From Thermococcus sp. (lineage in GTDB: Archaea > Methanobacteriota_B > Thermococci > Thermococcales > Thermococcaceae): a stretch of DNA of 39,063 bases. Made by a program: the position numbers and the translations under genes. The stretch covers positions 1 to 39,063 of the forward strand of contig NZ_JALXBJ010000080.1 of NCBI RefSeq assembly GCF_026991495.1. Reading direction: 5' to 3'. The notes under the pieces are model-generated. The model saw only the letters and a program-made list of their open reading frames with translations, searched no databases and was not told where the DNA came from. Below are positions 24,780 to 33,924 of this stretch, piece after piece. Positions within the stretch are counted from its first letter, which is position 1. The number at the start of each line of letters is the position of its first letter.

Positions 24780-25363
24780 TCGTAGAGAACCTCTGGAAGG
24801 CCTACTCCGGAAGGGCCGTCATAAAAGGGGTGAACCTGAGGTTAGAGGACGGGGACTTCGTCTGCATCTACGGTCCCAACGGCTCGGGGAAGAGCACGCT
24901 GATCCACGCGATAGCCGGCCTTACAGAGTACTCTGGGAGGGTAGAGGTGAGGGGAAAGATAGGGGTCGCCCTCCAGGCCCCCACGATGCACCCCCGCCTC
25001 CTCCTCCGCGAGAACCTTGAGCTCTTTTCCAGCCTCTTAGGCTTCAGGATGGAGGAAGCCCTGGAGCTCTGCAAAACCTTGGGGCTCGATGGGCACCTTG
25101 AAAAGAGGTTCTCAGAGCTTTCTCACGGCAATAAAAAGAAAGCGGAGATCCTGCTGGCTCTCTTAGGGGAACCGGACATCATCCTGATGGACGAACCGCT
25201 GGTCTCGCTCGACTACGTCTCCAGGGTGGCCCTCCTTGGGCTCCTGAGGAGAATGAAGGGGAAGAAAACCTTCCTGGTCGTCACGCACTTCCCAGAGCTC
25301 CTCAGGGGCCTCTGCGACAGGACGTTTAAGATGGAAGATGGAAAGCTAACAGAGATCACTTGA
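24767..25363 (+). CDS. ABC transporter ATP-binding protein
   Basis: ATPase of about 198 aa that pairs with the ABC-2 permease. Walker [11 protein letters not shown] (near residue 37), signature [10 protein letters not shown], Walker [13 protein letters not shown] and switch VVTHFPEL are present. The ATG at 24767 is chosen because [15 protein letters not shown] is the family start and GGCTGAAGG lies just before it; an earlier in-frame start at 24713 is only an extension through the permease gene. It is short because it lacks a C-terminal extension. Its end overlaps the convergent Lrp gene by 8 bases. Confidence 0.93.
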   Translation: MGTLIVENLWKAYSGRAVIKGVNLRLEDGDFVCIYGPNGSGKSTLIHAIAGLTEYSGRVEVRGKIGVALQAPTMHPRLLLRENLELFSSLLGFRMEEALELCKTLGLDGHLEKRFSELSHGNKKKAEILLALLGEPDIILMDEPLVSLDYVSRVALLGLLRRMKGKKTFLVVTHFPELLRGLCDRTFKMEDGKLTEIT

Positions 25364-25781
25364 ACTTCTCGAGGATTATCGCGGGGCAGACCTTGGTTAC
25401 CCCCTCTATCTTCCCTATTTTGTTGGAGATTATGTCGGAGAGATCCTCCCCGTTCTTGGCCCACACCTCGGTCATTATCATGTGGTCCCCGCTGGTCAGG
25501 TAAACCCTCCTCACGAAGTCGAACTCCTTGAGCTTGTTGGCAACCTCGAATATCCTCTCAGGGAGTGTGTCAACCCCAGTTAGGCTGACGAGGTTGTAAC
25601 CGAGCTTTGACGGGTCTATGACCACTGTGTACTGCTTTATAACCCCAGCCTCCTCCAGTGCCTTGACGCGCTTCCTGACGGCCGTTTCGCTTATCCCGAG
25701 AACCTTGGCTATCTCTGTGAAAGGCGTTCGGGCGTCTTTGGTCAGCATCTCAATTATGACCTTATCCCTCTCATCCAGCAA
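25356..25781 (-). CDS. Lrp/AsnC-family transcriptional regulator
   Basis: DNA-binding regulator of about 141 aa. Winged [36 protein letters not shown] (about residues 17-49). C-terminal RAM (regulation of amino-acid metabolism) domain: [38 protein letters not shown] onward. I prefer the TTG at 25781 (MLDERDK...), preceded by GGAGGTG; the frame extends to another TTG at 25808. The closest TATA element, GGTTAATATACC at 25821-25833, would sit only ~13 bases before the longer start, which also argues for the shorter one. The target genes cannot be told from this window. Confidence 0.9.
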   Translation of the reverse strand: MLDERDKVIIEMLTKDARTPFTEIAKVLGISETAVRKRVKALEEAGVIKQYTVVIDPSKLGYNLVSLTGVDTLPERIFEVANKLKEFDFVRRVYLTSGDHMIMTEVWAKNGEDLSDIISNKIGKIEGVTKVCPAIILEKFK

Positions 25782-25820
25782 CTCCTCCACCTCCGCTACT
25801 AATTTCAAACTATGTTGGGA

Positions 25821-25833
25821 TGGTATATTAACC
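25821..25833 (-). promoter_or_regulatory. Promoter of the Lrp gene
   Basis: GGTTAATATACC on the minus strand, ~40-52 bases before the preferred TTG. Flanking CCAATAGGTT and a partly symmetric context could also be an autoregulatory site. Confidence 0.5.
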
Positions 25834-25852
25834 TATTGGTTCAATCCTAACA

Positions 25853-27106
25853 CTACCCTTTCAGCTTCACCACGACCTCAACGTGGGGGGTGTGGGGGAA
25901 CATGTCGAGGCCAACCGCCTCCTCCACCCTGTAGGCTCCCCTCAGCTCCCTCAGGTTCATGGATAGTGTTCTCGGATTGCAGGAAACGTAAATAAGGTTT
26001 TCGGGTTTGTCCTTGAGAAGCCTCTTTACGAGCCTCGGGTGGAGCCCCGCCCTCGGCGGATCGACTATTACGGTGTCGTAACCGTTGAGGTCCTCAACTT
26101 TCCTGTCCTCCCCAACCTCAAACTCGGCCTCCACGCTGTTGAGCTCAGAATTTAGGTTTGCCATCCGAACCGCACACGGGTTCACTTCAATCCCCCTAAC
26201 TTTGAAGCCTCTCTTCGCGAGGTACACCCCAAAGGTCCCAACGCCTGAGTACAGGTCGAGAACCATCTCACCCTCCGCCAGAGAGGCCACCGTCTTGAGT
26301 AGATTAACGGCCTGGTAGCTGTTGGTCTGGAAAAAGGAGTTCGGGTGTATGAGGTAGGTAACGTCCCCGAGGGTCTCCCTTATGAACTCTGCTCCCCAGA
26401 ACCTCTCAACGTCCCCGTAGGAAACATCGCTCTCGCTCCTGTTCACGCTCCAGTAGATGGAGGTGGCGTAGGGGAAGTATTCCGGGAACTCCCCTGGGAG
26501 ACTCCCCTCCTTCGTGACGAGGTTCACCATCAGCTCACCCGTGAACTTCCCCTCCCTGATGACGATGTACCTGAGGAACCCGCTGTTCTCCCGGATCCCG
26601 TAAGCAGGCAGGTTAAAATCGGCCATGAAATCCCTGAGCGACCTGAGAACCCTGCCGCTCGCTTCGCCGAAGACGGGGCAGGATTCGATGTCCACCACGT
26701 CCCACCAGGTGCCGTACCTCCTGAAGCCAACCCCTTTTGTAGATATGACAACATCAACCCTGTTTCTATGCCCAAATATCTTTGGTGAAGGGATCACACT
26801 GACATCCATATCAAGGGCCTTCTCAAGCACCGACCGTTTAAAGGAGAGCTGCTCCCTGTAAGGTACGTGCTGGAGGAGGCACCCCCCGCAGAGGCCGAAG
26901 TATGGACAGCGGGGCTCTATCCTGATCCCGGAGCCCTCTATGAGCTCGAACTCCTCCGCTATTAGAATCCTCTTTATCCTCCTCAGCTTCGTGACCCTAA
27001 CCCTATCCCCCGGGGCTGTGAAGGGGACGTAGATCTTTCTCCTCCCATCCTTAAGTATCCCGAGCCCGTTCTCAGCCAAGCCCTCGATCCGGCCCTCCAT
27101 CCTCAT
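25853..27106 (-). CDS. m5U RNA methyltransferase (TrmA/RumA family)
   Basis: S-adenosylmethionine-dependent methyltransferase of 417 aa that makes 5-methyluridine in tRNA or rRNA. It has an N-terminal TRAM-like domain (EGRIEGLAENGLGIL), a 4Fe-4S cysteine set (CPYFGLCGGC, about 63-72, plus ESCPVF), SAM motif LDLYSGVGTFG, DPPRAGLHP, and the catalytic cysteine in VSCNP. Thermococcales hold two paralogues: one for tRNA U54 and one for 23S rRNA. I cannot decide which this is. The ATG at 27106 (or 27100) follows AAGGTG and lies ~20-32 bases after the TATA element; the longer frame to 27316 crosses the promoter and a divergent gene. Confidence 0.93.
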   Translation of the reverse strand: MRMEGRIEGLAENGLGILKDGRRKIYVPFTAPGDRVRVTKLRRIKRILIAEEFELIEGSGIRIEPRCPYFGLCGGCLLQHVPYREQLSFKRSVLEKALDMDVSVIPSPKIFGHRNRVDVVISTKGVGFRRYGTWWDVVDIESCPVFGEASGRVLRSLRDFMADFNLPAYGIRENSGFLRYIVIREGKFTGELMVNLVTKEGSLPGEFPEYFPYATSIYWSVNRSESDVSYGDVERFWGAEFIRETLGDVTYLIHPNSFFQTNSYQAVNLLKTVASLAEGEMVLDLYSGVGTFGVYLAKRGFKVRGIEVNPCAVRMANLNSELNSVEAEFEVGEDRKVEDLNGYDTVIVDPPRAGLHPRLVKRLLKDKPENLIYVSCNPRTLSMNLRELRGAYRVEEAVGLDMFPHTPHVEVVVKLKG

Positions 27107-27124
27107 CGTGGCACCTTGAGAAGA

Positions 27125-27138
27125 GGGTTTATAAACCC
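27125..27138 (-). promoter_or_regulatory. Promoter of the m5U methyltransferase gene
   Basis: GGGTTTATAAACCC, a TATA box within a perfect 14-base palindrome, 19-32 bases before the ATG. Confidence 0.6.
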
Positions 27139-27172
27139 TTGCCGTTGTCACCCCGCCGAAATCTCCCCAGCA

Positions 27173-27183
27173 AAGTTTATTTA
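27173..27183 (+). promoter_or_regulatory. Promoter of the small winged-helix gene
   Basis: AAGTTTATTTA about 25-45 bases before the candidate starts at 27207 (GTG) and 27219 (ATG). Confidence 0.5.
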
Positions 27184-27218
27184 GTGTAAGCTCGTAAGTT
27201 AATACGGTGCCTGCCGGG

Positions 27219-27434
27219 ATGTTTGGAAGGCAGAAGGATGTTGTATACAAAGTTCTCGCAACGAAGAAGAGGGTTGTTGCACTCCAATCCCTGAGCGCTG
27301 AACTTGAGACCCCCATGCCGACCCTTCTCTCAACCCTAAAGCAGCTCGAGTCCGATGGGCTGGTTGAGGTGTTCTACGGCAGGAAAAAGGCCAGCATCCT
27401 CGTCAGGGCAAAGACCCTTGAGGACTACGTCTGA
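27219..27434 (+). CDS. Small winged-helix DNA-binding protein
   Basis: Protein of 71 aa (75 from the GTG at 27207). The segment VVALQSLSAELETPMPTLLSTLKQLESDGLVEVFYGRKKASILV is a MarR/ArsR-like winged helix with a short wing, and the chain begins FGRQKDVVYKVLATKKR. It stands alone between divergent and downstream genes, with a 174-bp gap before the branching enzyme. It may be a small regulator. The choice between the two starts is open. Confidence 0.7.
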   Translation: MFGRQKDVVYKVLATKKRVVALQSLSAELETPMPTLLSTLKQLESDGLVEVFYGRKKASILVRAKTLEDYV

Positions 27435-27567
27435 TCGCGACATGCCCCCTCCACCTTTCTTTTTAACCCGGGAAGGCGTTCAAAGCCGGCTCCTGTGTCC
27501 GCTGGCACGGCATTTCAATGGTCTCAACTTTAGGAATGTTCATCAGGGCACCCCTTGGTTCAGGAAA

Positions 27568-27577
27568 CGTTAAAAAG
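27568..27577 (+). promoter_or_regulatory. Promoter of the branching enzyme gene
   Basis: CGTTAAAAAG about 32-41 bases before the ATG at 27609. I looked for the TGM (TATCAC-N5-GTGATA) glycolytic regulator motif here and did not see it. Confidence 0.55.
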
Positions 27578-27608
27578 GGAAAGATCTATAACACTCGCGG
27601 TGATACCT

Positions 27609-29600
27609 ATGGGAGGATACTTCACGTTCGTCCTTCACACGCACCTACCCTACGTCCGTAAACACGGAAAGTGGCCGTTCGGGGAGGAGTGGCTTTACGA
27701 GGCCATGAGCGAGACCTACCTGCCCCTGCTTATGGAGCTGGAGAGGCTGAGAGCCTCGGGGGTCAGGTTTCAGCTGGTCATCAACGTAACGCCCGTCCTT
27801 GCGGAACAGCTCGCGGACGACTACGTAAAATCGGAGTTCGAGAGCTACCTCCTCAGGAAGATAAGCCTCGTTGAGAGGGACTTGGAGTCCGGCAGATACG
27901 ATAGAAAAGCCGTCCTCTCAAACCTCGAACACTTCAGAAAGGTCTACGACTACTGGAAGGCCATAAACGGTGACATAATCGGGAAGCTCAGGGAACTCCA
28001 GGACTCCGGGTACATCGAGGTCATAACCTCCGCAGCAACGCACGGCTACCTCCCGCTCTTGGGAAGGGAGGAGTCCATAAGGGCCCAGATAGGCAACGGC
28101 GTTCTGACTTACGAAAAGCACTTCGGAAGGAGGCCGAGGGGGATATGGCTCCCCGAGTGCGCATACCGGCCCGGCGGGGAGTGGGAGCTCCCAGACGGAA
28201 GGACTGTGGAGAGAGAGGGGATCGAGAAGTTCCTTGAGGAGTTCGGTCTCGAATACTTCATAGTCGAGAGCAACCTCATAGACAGGGGGCCCGTCGGAAA
28301 GGGCTACGGCGACATAGAGCCTTATGAAGGTGAGAAGAACACCCTAAGGCCGTACTGGATAAAGGGATCGAGGATAGCGATCTTCGGCCGCAACAGGGAG
28401 ACAGGACACCAGGTCTGGAGCGCACACTTCGGCTACCCCGGCGATTTCTGGTACAGGGAGTTCCACAGGAAGGCCGAGGAGAGCGGGGGCCAGTACTGGA
28501 GGATAACAGGGAAGGACGTTGACCTCGGTGAGAAGGCATTCTACGACCCGGACAAGGCGAGGGAACGCGTTGAAGAGCACGCGAGGCACTTCGTCTCACT
28601 CGTGGAACAACTCCTAAGGGAGTTCGAGGAGAAAACGGGGGAGCGGGGCATAATCGTCTCACCTTACGACACGGAGCTCTTCGGGCACTGGTGGTTTGAG
28701 GGCATCATGTGGCTTGGAAGGGTTCTCGAGCTAATGGAGAGCAGGGGAATCGAGCCCATCACCCTCTCAAAGTTCCTCGAGGGCTATTCCGGAGAGAGGT
28801 ATGAGATAGAGCCGCCCGAGGGCTCGTGGGGAGCGAACGCAGACCATTCGACCTGGTGGAACCCGGAGACTGCGTGGACCTGGGAGCACGTCTACCGCGC
28901 GGAGGACAGGATGGTGGCGGTGGCGAGCAGGTTTTACGGGAGGGAGGCGCTAACGGATAGGGCAATTGAACAGCTCGCGAGGGAGCTTCTGATCTTGGAG
29001 GCCAGCGACTGGCAGTTCCTCATAAGCACGGGGCAGGCCAGGGAGTACGCCGCGAGGAGGGTTCTGACCCACAGCAGGGACTTCCACAGGCTCGCAAACG
29101 AAATCGTGAAGAGAGTCAAAAAGGGGGAGTTCAACGCGGCCCTCCTCGAGGAGCTTGAGGAACGCGACAACCCCTTCAAACCCGTTGCCGTCGCCTACTA
29201 CGTGAGCGAGAATCCACCCAAGCTTGAGGAACACGTCGAGCCCCCCGAGCTTCCGGCGGAGGAGAACAGTGGGGGAAACAGAGGGGCGAAGGAGAGGGCC
29301 TACGCCACGGCGATCTCCAGTGAGGGCGCTAAAACCAGCACAAAGGCGGCGAAGACGAGGAGGAGTATGGTCAAGGCGAGAAGAACCAAGAAAGCCGTCT
29401 CAAAGAAGAGGGAAAACCGGAAGAAACCCGGGCGAGATCTCCTCTCGATAAAGGGCATCGGGCCGAAGACCCTTGCCAAGCTTAAGGGGGCTGGGATTGA
29501 GAGCACCGACGACCTCAAGCGTGCGGACCTTGAGGAGCTGGCCAAAAAGACGGGGATATCAATAAAGCGCCTCAGGAAGTTCGTCAAGCAGATTCCCTGA
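27609..29600 (+). CDS. GH57 1,4-alpha-glucan branching enzyme with C-terminal HhH domain
   Basis: Glycogen-type branching enzyme of 663 aa. The GH57 catalytic nucleophile is E183 in WLPECAY and the acid/base is D354 in SPYDTELFGHWW; both numbers match the characterised T. kodakarensis enzyme. Other landmarks are HTHLPYVRKHG near the N-terminus and the SAATHGYLPLL region. After the catalytic part comes a Lys/Arg/Ala-rich linker (~560-615) and a helix-hairpin-helix pair (LLSIKGIGPKTLAKLKGAGI) not needed for activity in the homologue as I recall. The start is supported by GGTGAT and the family N-terminus MGGYFTFVLHTH; an upstream frame to 27555 covers the TATA region. Confidence 0.95.
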   Translation: MGGYFTFVLHTHLPYVRKHGKWPFGEEWLYEAMSETYLPLLMELERLRASGVRFQLVINVTPVLAEQLADDYVKSEFESYLLRKISLVERDLESGRYDRKAVLSNLEHFRKVYDYWKAINGDIIGKLRELQDSGYIEVITSAATHGYLPLLGREESIRAQIGNGVLTYEKHFGRRPRGIWLPECAYRPGGEWELPDGRTVEREGIEKFLEEFGLEYFIVESNLIDRGPVGKGYGDIEPYEGEKNTLRPYWIKGSRIAIFGRNRETGHQVWSAHFGYPGDFWYREFHRKAEESGGQYWRITGKDVDLGEKAFYDPDKARERVEEHARHFVSLVEQLLREFEEKTGERGIIVSPYDTELFGHWWFEGIMWLGRVLELMESRGIEPITLSKFLEGYSGERYEIEPPEGSWGANADHSTWWNPETAWTWEHVYRAEDRMVAVASRFYGREALTDRAIEQLARELLILEASDWQFLISTGQAREYAARRVLTHSRDFHRLANEIVKRVKKGEFNAALLEELEERDNPFKPVAVAYYVSENPPKLEEHVEPPELPAEENSGGNRGAKERAYATAISSEGAKTSTKAAKTRRSMVKARRTKKAVSKKRENRKKPGRDLLSIKGIGPKTLAKLKGAGIESTDDLKRADLEELAKKTGISIKRLRKFVKQIP

Positions 29601-29665
29601 GCCACCTCCCCGAACCGCTTTCGAAAGCCTTTTCTTGACTTTTCCTAAAACTAACTGTGATGCCC

Positions 29666-29979
<314 letters not shown>

Positions 29980-29996
29980 GGGCATCAACGCCAATC

Positions 29997-30731
29997 TCAC
30001 AGGAAAGCGTGGCGGTGCCTGTAGAGGCCAACCGTGCCGTCGAGTAGCAGGTAAAGCTCCACAAGCGAGATCAGGAGCAACACCGTCAGATAACCCCGGG
30101 CAAAGGCCGTGCTCTTTCCGAGGTGGCCGGCTATCTCTGCTATCTTAGCGGGGTCGCGCAGCGTCCGCAGGGAGTAGGTCATCGCCATGAACCCCACGAC
30201 TAAGGGTATAGGGAGAGCGGAGTAAGCTAAGAGAAGGCCCAGATGCCCCCTGCGCTGGAGGGAGAGCATCGAGAGTATTATCGGGATCGCAAGGATCAGG
30301 GCGGTTATCGCGATGAACTGGTTGAGGAACAGACCGCTTAGCACGAAAAACAGGGTCATGCCGAAGATGTACTTCCGGTAGACCTTCTTAAGCTCCTTGA
30401 GCTTATCGGGGATGAAGTCGTACTCGGCAGACAGCGAGTACTGATAAATCCTCCCTGCCATCCGCAGGTAGTTCTTTTTGCCCTCCCTCTCAATGCCCCT
30501 GTCAGTGCTCATGGCCTTGAACTCCTTGGCCTTCTTGAAGAAGAACTCGGCCAACTCCTCGTTGTCCTTTACCGCCCGCTTTGAAAGCTCCCGAAAGTTC
30601 TCGGCTGCCCCCGCTATTTTTCTCTTCAGGGCTTCCTTCTCCCTACCGCTGAGGGTTTTCAGCCGATCTATGCGCTCTAAGGCCGACTCAAGAACCTCGG
30701 CTGTATCGAGCAGAATTCCAGAACTCCTCAC
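29997..30731 (-). CDS. Coiled-coil membrane protein of unknown function
   Basis: Protein of 244 aa. The N-terminal ~120 residues are charged and helical, probably coiled-coil (VLESALERIDRLKTLSGREKEALKRKIAGAAENF), and the second half has about four membrane helices (IFGMTLFFVLSGLFLN, ALILAIPIILSMLSL, LPIPLVVGFMAMTY, LTVLLLISLVELYLLL). No family recognised. It is convergent with the PII gene and sits 35 bp after the MetS-like gene in the same direction, so it could be the last gene of the transporter transcript. Confidence 0.75.
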   Translation of the reverse strand: MRSSGILLDTAEVLESALERIDRLKTLSGREKEALKRKIAGAAENFRELSKRAVKDNEELAEFFFKKAKEFKAMSTDRGIEREGKKNYLRMAGRIYQYSLSAEYDFIPDKLKELKKVYRKYIFGMTLFFVLSGLFLNQFIAITALILAIPIILSMLSLQRRGHLGLLLAYSALPIPLVVGFMAMTYSLRTLRDPAKIAEIAGHLGKSTAFARGYLTVLLLISLVELYLLLDGTVGLYRHRHAFL

Positions 30732-30765
30732 CTTTATCCCTCCGGAGGAAATAAAAAGAGGGGGT

Positions 30766-30876
30766 TTAAGACCCTTGTCCCCTCTTCTCGGCTTCCAAAA
30801 GCCTGCCTATGCTCCAGCCCATAAGGGCAAAGATAACAAACCAGGCGGTCAGCATGTAGATGACCCAGCTTCCCAT
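30766..30876 (-). CDS. metS: MetS-type small subunit of NSS transporter (36 aa)
   Basis: Tiny membrane protein MGSWVIYMLTAWFVIFALMG, then WSIGRLLEAEKRGQGS: one transmembrane helix and a short polar tail. It begins 10 bp after the SNF/NSS transporter stop, with GGTGGTGG before the ATG. In bacteria MetS is a short subunit needed for MetP methionine transport; the position and size here match that family. Too short for ordinary gene finding. Confidence 0.85.
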   Translation of the reverse strand: MGSWVIYMLTAWFVIFALMGWSIGRLLEAEKRGQGS

Positions 30877-30886
30877 TTCCACCACC

Positions 30887-32575
30887 TCAGACCCTTATGA
30901 TGACCTCGTTCTTCTCCAGCTCCTCGCCGTACTTCCTCTTGATGGAGTAGTAGCTCTCTATTGCCCCGATGATGAACATGACTATTATAGCTGTCCACGG
31001 TGCTATGCCTATTCTTCCGCTGACAAAGCTCTTGAAGGTGCCGACGAGCGGGAGCAGCAGGAGTATTGGCGCTATGTACAGGATTATCGGCTTGTACCAG
31101 CCGGGCACCGTCATCCATGCACCCTCGTGGAGCTCCTTCCAGAAGTTGCCCGGTTTGAAGAGGTACACCGCCACCACTATATCAACCAGCGCGAGCAGAG
31201 TCAGCTGGAAGCTCACCCAGCTGTCGAGCTGATCCATGTAGCCGCTGATGTAGACCACCGGGAGCCCCATTATCAGGTAGATGATGAAGACTATCCAGGT
31301 GCCTATGCTCCTCTTTATGTTGAGATCCTCCTCAAGCAGTGCCGTGAGGTAGTTGTACATTGCTATCGCAGAGGTGAAGCCAGCGAACCAGAGCAGGAGG
31401 AACCAGAGTGCACCGAAGGCCTTTCCAGCGTCGCCCATGCTGACGAACGCGTTCGGCAGGTTGACGTAGGAGAAGCCGAGGCCGAACGTCCTTCCGATAG
31501 CCCCAAGACCGATGTCCTTGTGCTGGGCTAGTGCGGACAGTATGGAGTTCCAGTGCTGGTTGAGATAGTTGGAGATCATGGTGGTGTTGCCGCTGCTTGC
31601 AATGTTCTGCGGAACACCTAATGTCATAAGGGTCTTGGAATCGCTGCCAAAGGCCTTCATGATGAGATCCGGGCTGATTATCTTGGTGAAGTAGGCTGTT
31701 GCAAGAGGTATGGCTATTGAGCCACCGAGAACGACCTCTGCGAACTCGTTGAGCGAGACAGTCGCGATACCCGAGAGGGCAACGTCATCCTTGGGCCCGA
31801 GGTAGCTGGCGTAGTTCTGGATGATGCCCATACCGAGGGAGAGCGTGAAGAATATCTGCCCCGTCGCCGCGAGCATAACGTCCCAGAGGTGGGCGCTGAG
31901 GTAGCTCCAGTTGGGGCTCCAGATGAACTTGAAGCCGTCTATGGTGCTCCAGTTGGGGTCAATAGGTGAGCCAAGGACAAAGATGTAACCGACCAGGAGT
32001 ATCGCGAAGAGGTACAGGAGCGGCATCATCACCTTGACCCATCTCTCAATGCCCTTGCTGACGCCCTGACCAACTGCTATGGCGAGCAGAGCCACGGTTA
32101 TGCCCCAGAACAGGAAGATCTCACCGTAGTTGCCGAGGTAGTTGCTGAAGAACTGGCCGGTGTTGGTTCCGAAGTAGGCACCGGTTATGCTGAACCACGA
32201 GTAAGCCGCAGACCAGCCGATGAGGTGGAGGTAGTAGCTGTTGAGCAGCACCGTCAGGCTGAAGGCGAGCATTCCAGCGAAAACGCCCCACCAGAGGGCG
32301 CTCCTCGGCTTGACGCTCTCCCTGGCCATGAGGTAGTACGTTGGACCGAGGGTACCGTGACCATATTTGCCACCGTAGCGACCGGCGACCCACTCAACCC
32401 ACATCACGGGGATACCGAGGAAGAACAGCGCTATAAAGTACGGTACCATGAAGGCGCCGCCACCGTTCTGGGCAACCTGCGTTGGGAACCTGACGAAGTT
32501 GCCAAGGCCAACCGCGTTCCCGGCCATGGCCAAAATCAAACCCAATTTCGTTGCCCATTGCTCCCTCTGTTCCAA
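30887..32575 (-). CDS. Sodium-dependent SNF/NSS-family amino-acid transporter
   Basis: Secondary transporter of about 562 aa in the neurotransmitter:sodium symporter family. The N-terminal GLILAMAGNAVGLGNFVRFP holds TM1 with the sodium and substrate site (LeuT-like), and further conserved segments include GGGAFMVPYF and ATGQIFFTLSLGMGIIQNYASY (TM6). About 12 TMs are predicted. I prefer the TTG at 32575 (MEQREQWATKLG), with GGGGGTGAT six bases before it; the GTG at 32584 would use that site as its own start. It pairs with the 36-aa MetS-like subunit, so methionine or another neutral amino acid is a likely substrate. Confidence 0.94.
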   Translation of the reverse strand: MEQREQWATKLGLILAMAGNAVGLGNFVRFPTQVAQNGGGAFMVPYFIALFFLGIPVMWVEWVAGRYGGKYGHGTLGPTYYLMARESVKPRSALWWGVFAGMLAFSLTVLLNSYYLHLIGWSAAYSWFSITGAYFGTNTGQFFSNYLGNYGEIFLFWGITVALLAIAVGQGVSKGIERWVKVMMPLLYLFAILLVGYIFVLGSPIDPNWSTIDGFKFIWSPNWSYLSAHLWDVMLAATGQIFFTLSLGMGIIQNYASYLGPKDDVALSGIATVSLNEFAEVVLGGSIAIPLATAYFTKIISPDLIMKAFGSDSKTLMTLGVPQNIASSGNTTMISNYLNQHWNSILSALAQHKDIGLGAIGRTFGLGFSYVNLPNAFVSMGDAGKAFGALWFLLLWFAGFTSAIAMYNYLTALLEEDLNIKRSIGTWIVFIIYLIMGLPVVYISGYMDQLDSWVSFQLTLLALVDIVVAVYLFKPGNFWKELHEGAWMTVPGWYKPIILYIAPILLLLPLVGTFKSFVSGRIGIAPWTAIIVMFIIGAIESYYSIKRKYGEELEKNEVIIRV

Positions 32576-32658
32576 ATTTATCACCCCCTGCTTTGATCAG
32601 CAGCCCAAAAAAATCAAACCCACGGGGAAAGGCTTGGGCAGTACTTAGTTTGAACCAT

Positions 32659-32669
32659 GAATTTAAAAC
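32659..32669 (-). promoter_or_regulatory. Promoter of the SNF transporter
   Basis: GTTTTAAATTC lies about 85 bases before the TTG start, leaving a leader of perhaps 55-60 bases. The 248-base gap 32585-32832 contains this and the divergent promoter only. Confidence 0.45.
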
Positions 32670-32767
32670 TCTTTTGGAATTTTCTTACATATTCCAACAT
32701 CTTTTAGGCCGAATTTTTACTTTTTGGAATTCTCTTCGGAAACGTCCCACCCCAGTATCGTCCAGCA

Positions 32768-32778
32768 AAGTTTATTAA
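32768..32778 (+). promoter_or_regulatory. Promoter of the thiamine-binding protein gene
   Basis: AAGTTTATTAA about 55-65 bases before the ATG at 32833. No TPP-riboswitch (THI-box) pattern was seen between it and the start. Confidence 0.55.
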
Positions 32779-32832
32779 CCCCTGAAAAAATCGGTTCTTG
32801 AAAAAGACAACCATGTTATCGGAGGGGATAGG

Positions 32833-33924
32833 ATGAGGTATAAAGCACTCGCCATAGGTCTGGCACTCATTGTGGTGTTCTCCCTCGGCTGCATTGGCTC
32901 CGGCGGGGGGAATGCAAGCACCTCAAAGTCCACGACCCAAAAGTCGCAGACCCTCGTGGTTTACTCCTACGACAGCTTTCAGGACGTGGCTAAAGTCATC
33001 ATACCGAAGTTTGAGAGGAAGTACAACGTCAAAGTAGACCTCATAACACTCGGCGACGCTGGAAACGTCCTCAACAGGCTCATCTTAGAAAAAGACCATC
33101 CCAAGGCAGACGTGGTCGTTGGTATCGACAACAGCCTCGCGGCCAAGGCGATAGAAGCAGGAGTCTTGGAGGTGTACAAACCAAGGGACTTAGGTGCGGT
33201 TCCCAAGGATCTCGTAGAGGGGTTGGACCCAACTTATCACCTCGTCCCGTACGACTACGGCGCGATAGCGATAGTGTACAAGAAGGACAAAGTCAGGAAC
33301 CCGCCGAAGACTTTCGAAGACCTCCTCAAGCCCCAGTGGAAGAAGAGCCTTATCTTAGAGGATCCAAGGACGAGCTCAACCGGAATGGCCTTCCTGCTCT
33401 GGACGATAGCCGCTTATGGCGATCCAGGATGGCTCTACTACTGGGAGAAGCTCAAACCGCAGATCTACCAGATAACCAACGGCTGGGACTCCGGATGGGA
33501 GATGTGGGACAAGGGCGAGGCCCCGCTCTTCGTCAGCTACGCTACGGACCCGGCCTACGATGCCTACTACAAAAACGGCAGCGAGCCCAACATAGGGGTA
33601 GTCCTGCTCAACGGCACCGCCTACGTCCAGATCGAGGGGGCGGGGATAGTGAAGGGGACCAAGCACAGGGAGCTGGCCGAGAAGTTCATAGACTTCCTGC
33701 TGAGCAACGAGGCCCAGAGGGAGATACCCCTCCACAACTGGATGTTCCCGGCGAGCGATAACGTTACACTGCCGGAGGTTTACAAGTACGCGGTTAAGCC
33801 TGGGAAGATCGTAAATCCATCGCCAGAGGAGATAAAGGCGAAGCACAACGAATGGGTCAAGGAGTGGGTCGAGCTAATGATCCAGGGCAAGAGCCCCGAG
33901 GAGATAATCAAGGGGAGAGGATGA
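32833..33924 (+). CDS. thiB: Thiamine-type ABC transporter substrate-binding lipoprotein
   Basis: Secreted solute-binding protein of 363 aa. It has lipobox SLGCIGS (Cys20), a Ser/Thr linker, then the thiamine/iron class II fold ([68 protein letters not shown]). The YDYGAIA and ATDPAYD residues are typical of ThiB/TbpA ligand sites. GGAGGGG precedes the ATG. It converges with the ATPase gene (17-base overlap) rather than being cotranscribed with it. Substrate is inferred from homology to ThiB. Confidence 0.88.
   Translation: MRYKALAIGLALIVVFSLGCIGSGGGNASTSKSTTQKSQTLVVYSYDSFQDVAKVIIPKFERKYNVKVDLITLGDAGNVLNRLILEKDHPKADVVVGIDNSLAAKAIEAGVLEVYKPRDLGAVPKDLVEGLDPTYHLVPYDYGAIAIVYKKDKVRNPPKTFEDLLKPQWKKSLILEDPRTSSTGMAFLLWTIAAYGDPGWLYYWEKLKPQIYQITNGWDSGWEMWDKGEAPLFVSYATDPAYDAYYKNGSEPNIGVVLLNGTAYVQIEGAGIVKGTKHRELAEKFIDFLLSNEAQREIPLHNWMFPASDNVTLPEVYKYAVKPGKIVNPSPEEIKAKHNEWVKEWVELMIQGKSPEEIIKGRG

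Noticed and set aside
27107..27316. 70-residue N-terminal extension of the m5U methyltransferase
   Set aside because: It would translate the TATA palindrome, the divergent promoter and part of the small winged-helix gene; the internal ATG has a good ribosome site and the family start.
27440..27608. C/D-box sRNA candidate (TGATGAA on the minus strand near 27535-27545)
   Set aside because: No CTGA D' or D boxes at proper spacing; a chance C-box match.
28276..28662. Long antisense frame inside the branching enzyme gene
   Set aside because: Arg/Pro/Ser-rich composition typical of a shadow frame in GC-rich coding sequence, with no start signals; several similar antisense frames over other genes were dropped for the same reason.
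32585..32832. TPP riboswitch upstream of the thiamine-binding protein
   Set aside because: The conserved CUGAGA and ACCUGA segments are absent; only two divergent promoters were seen.
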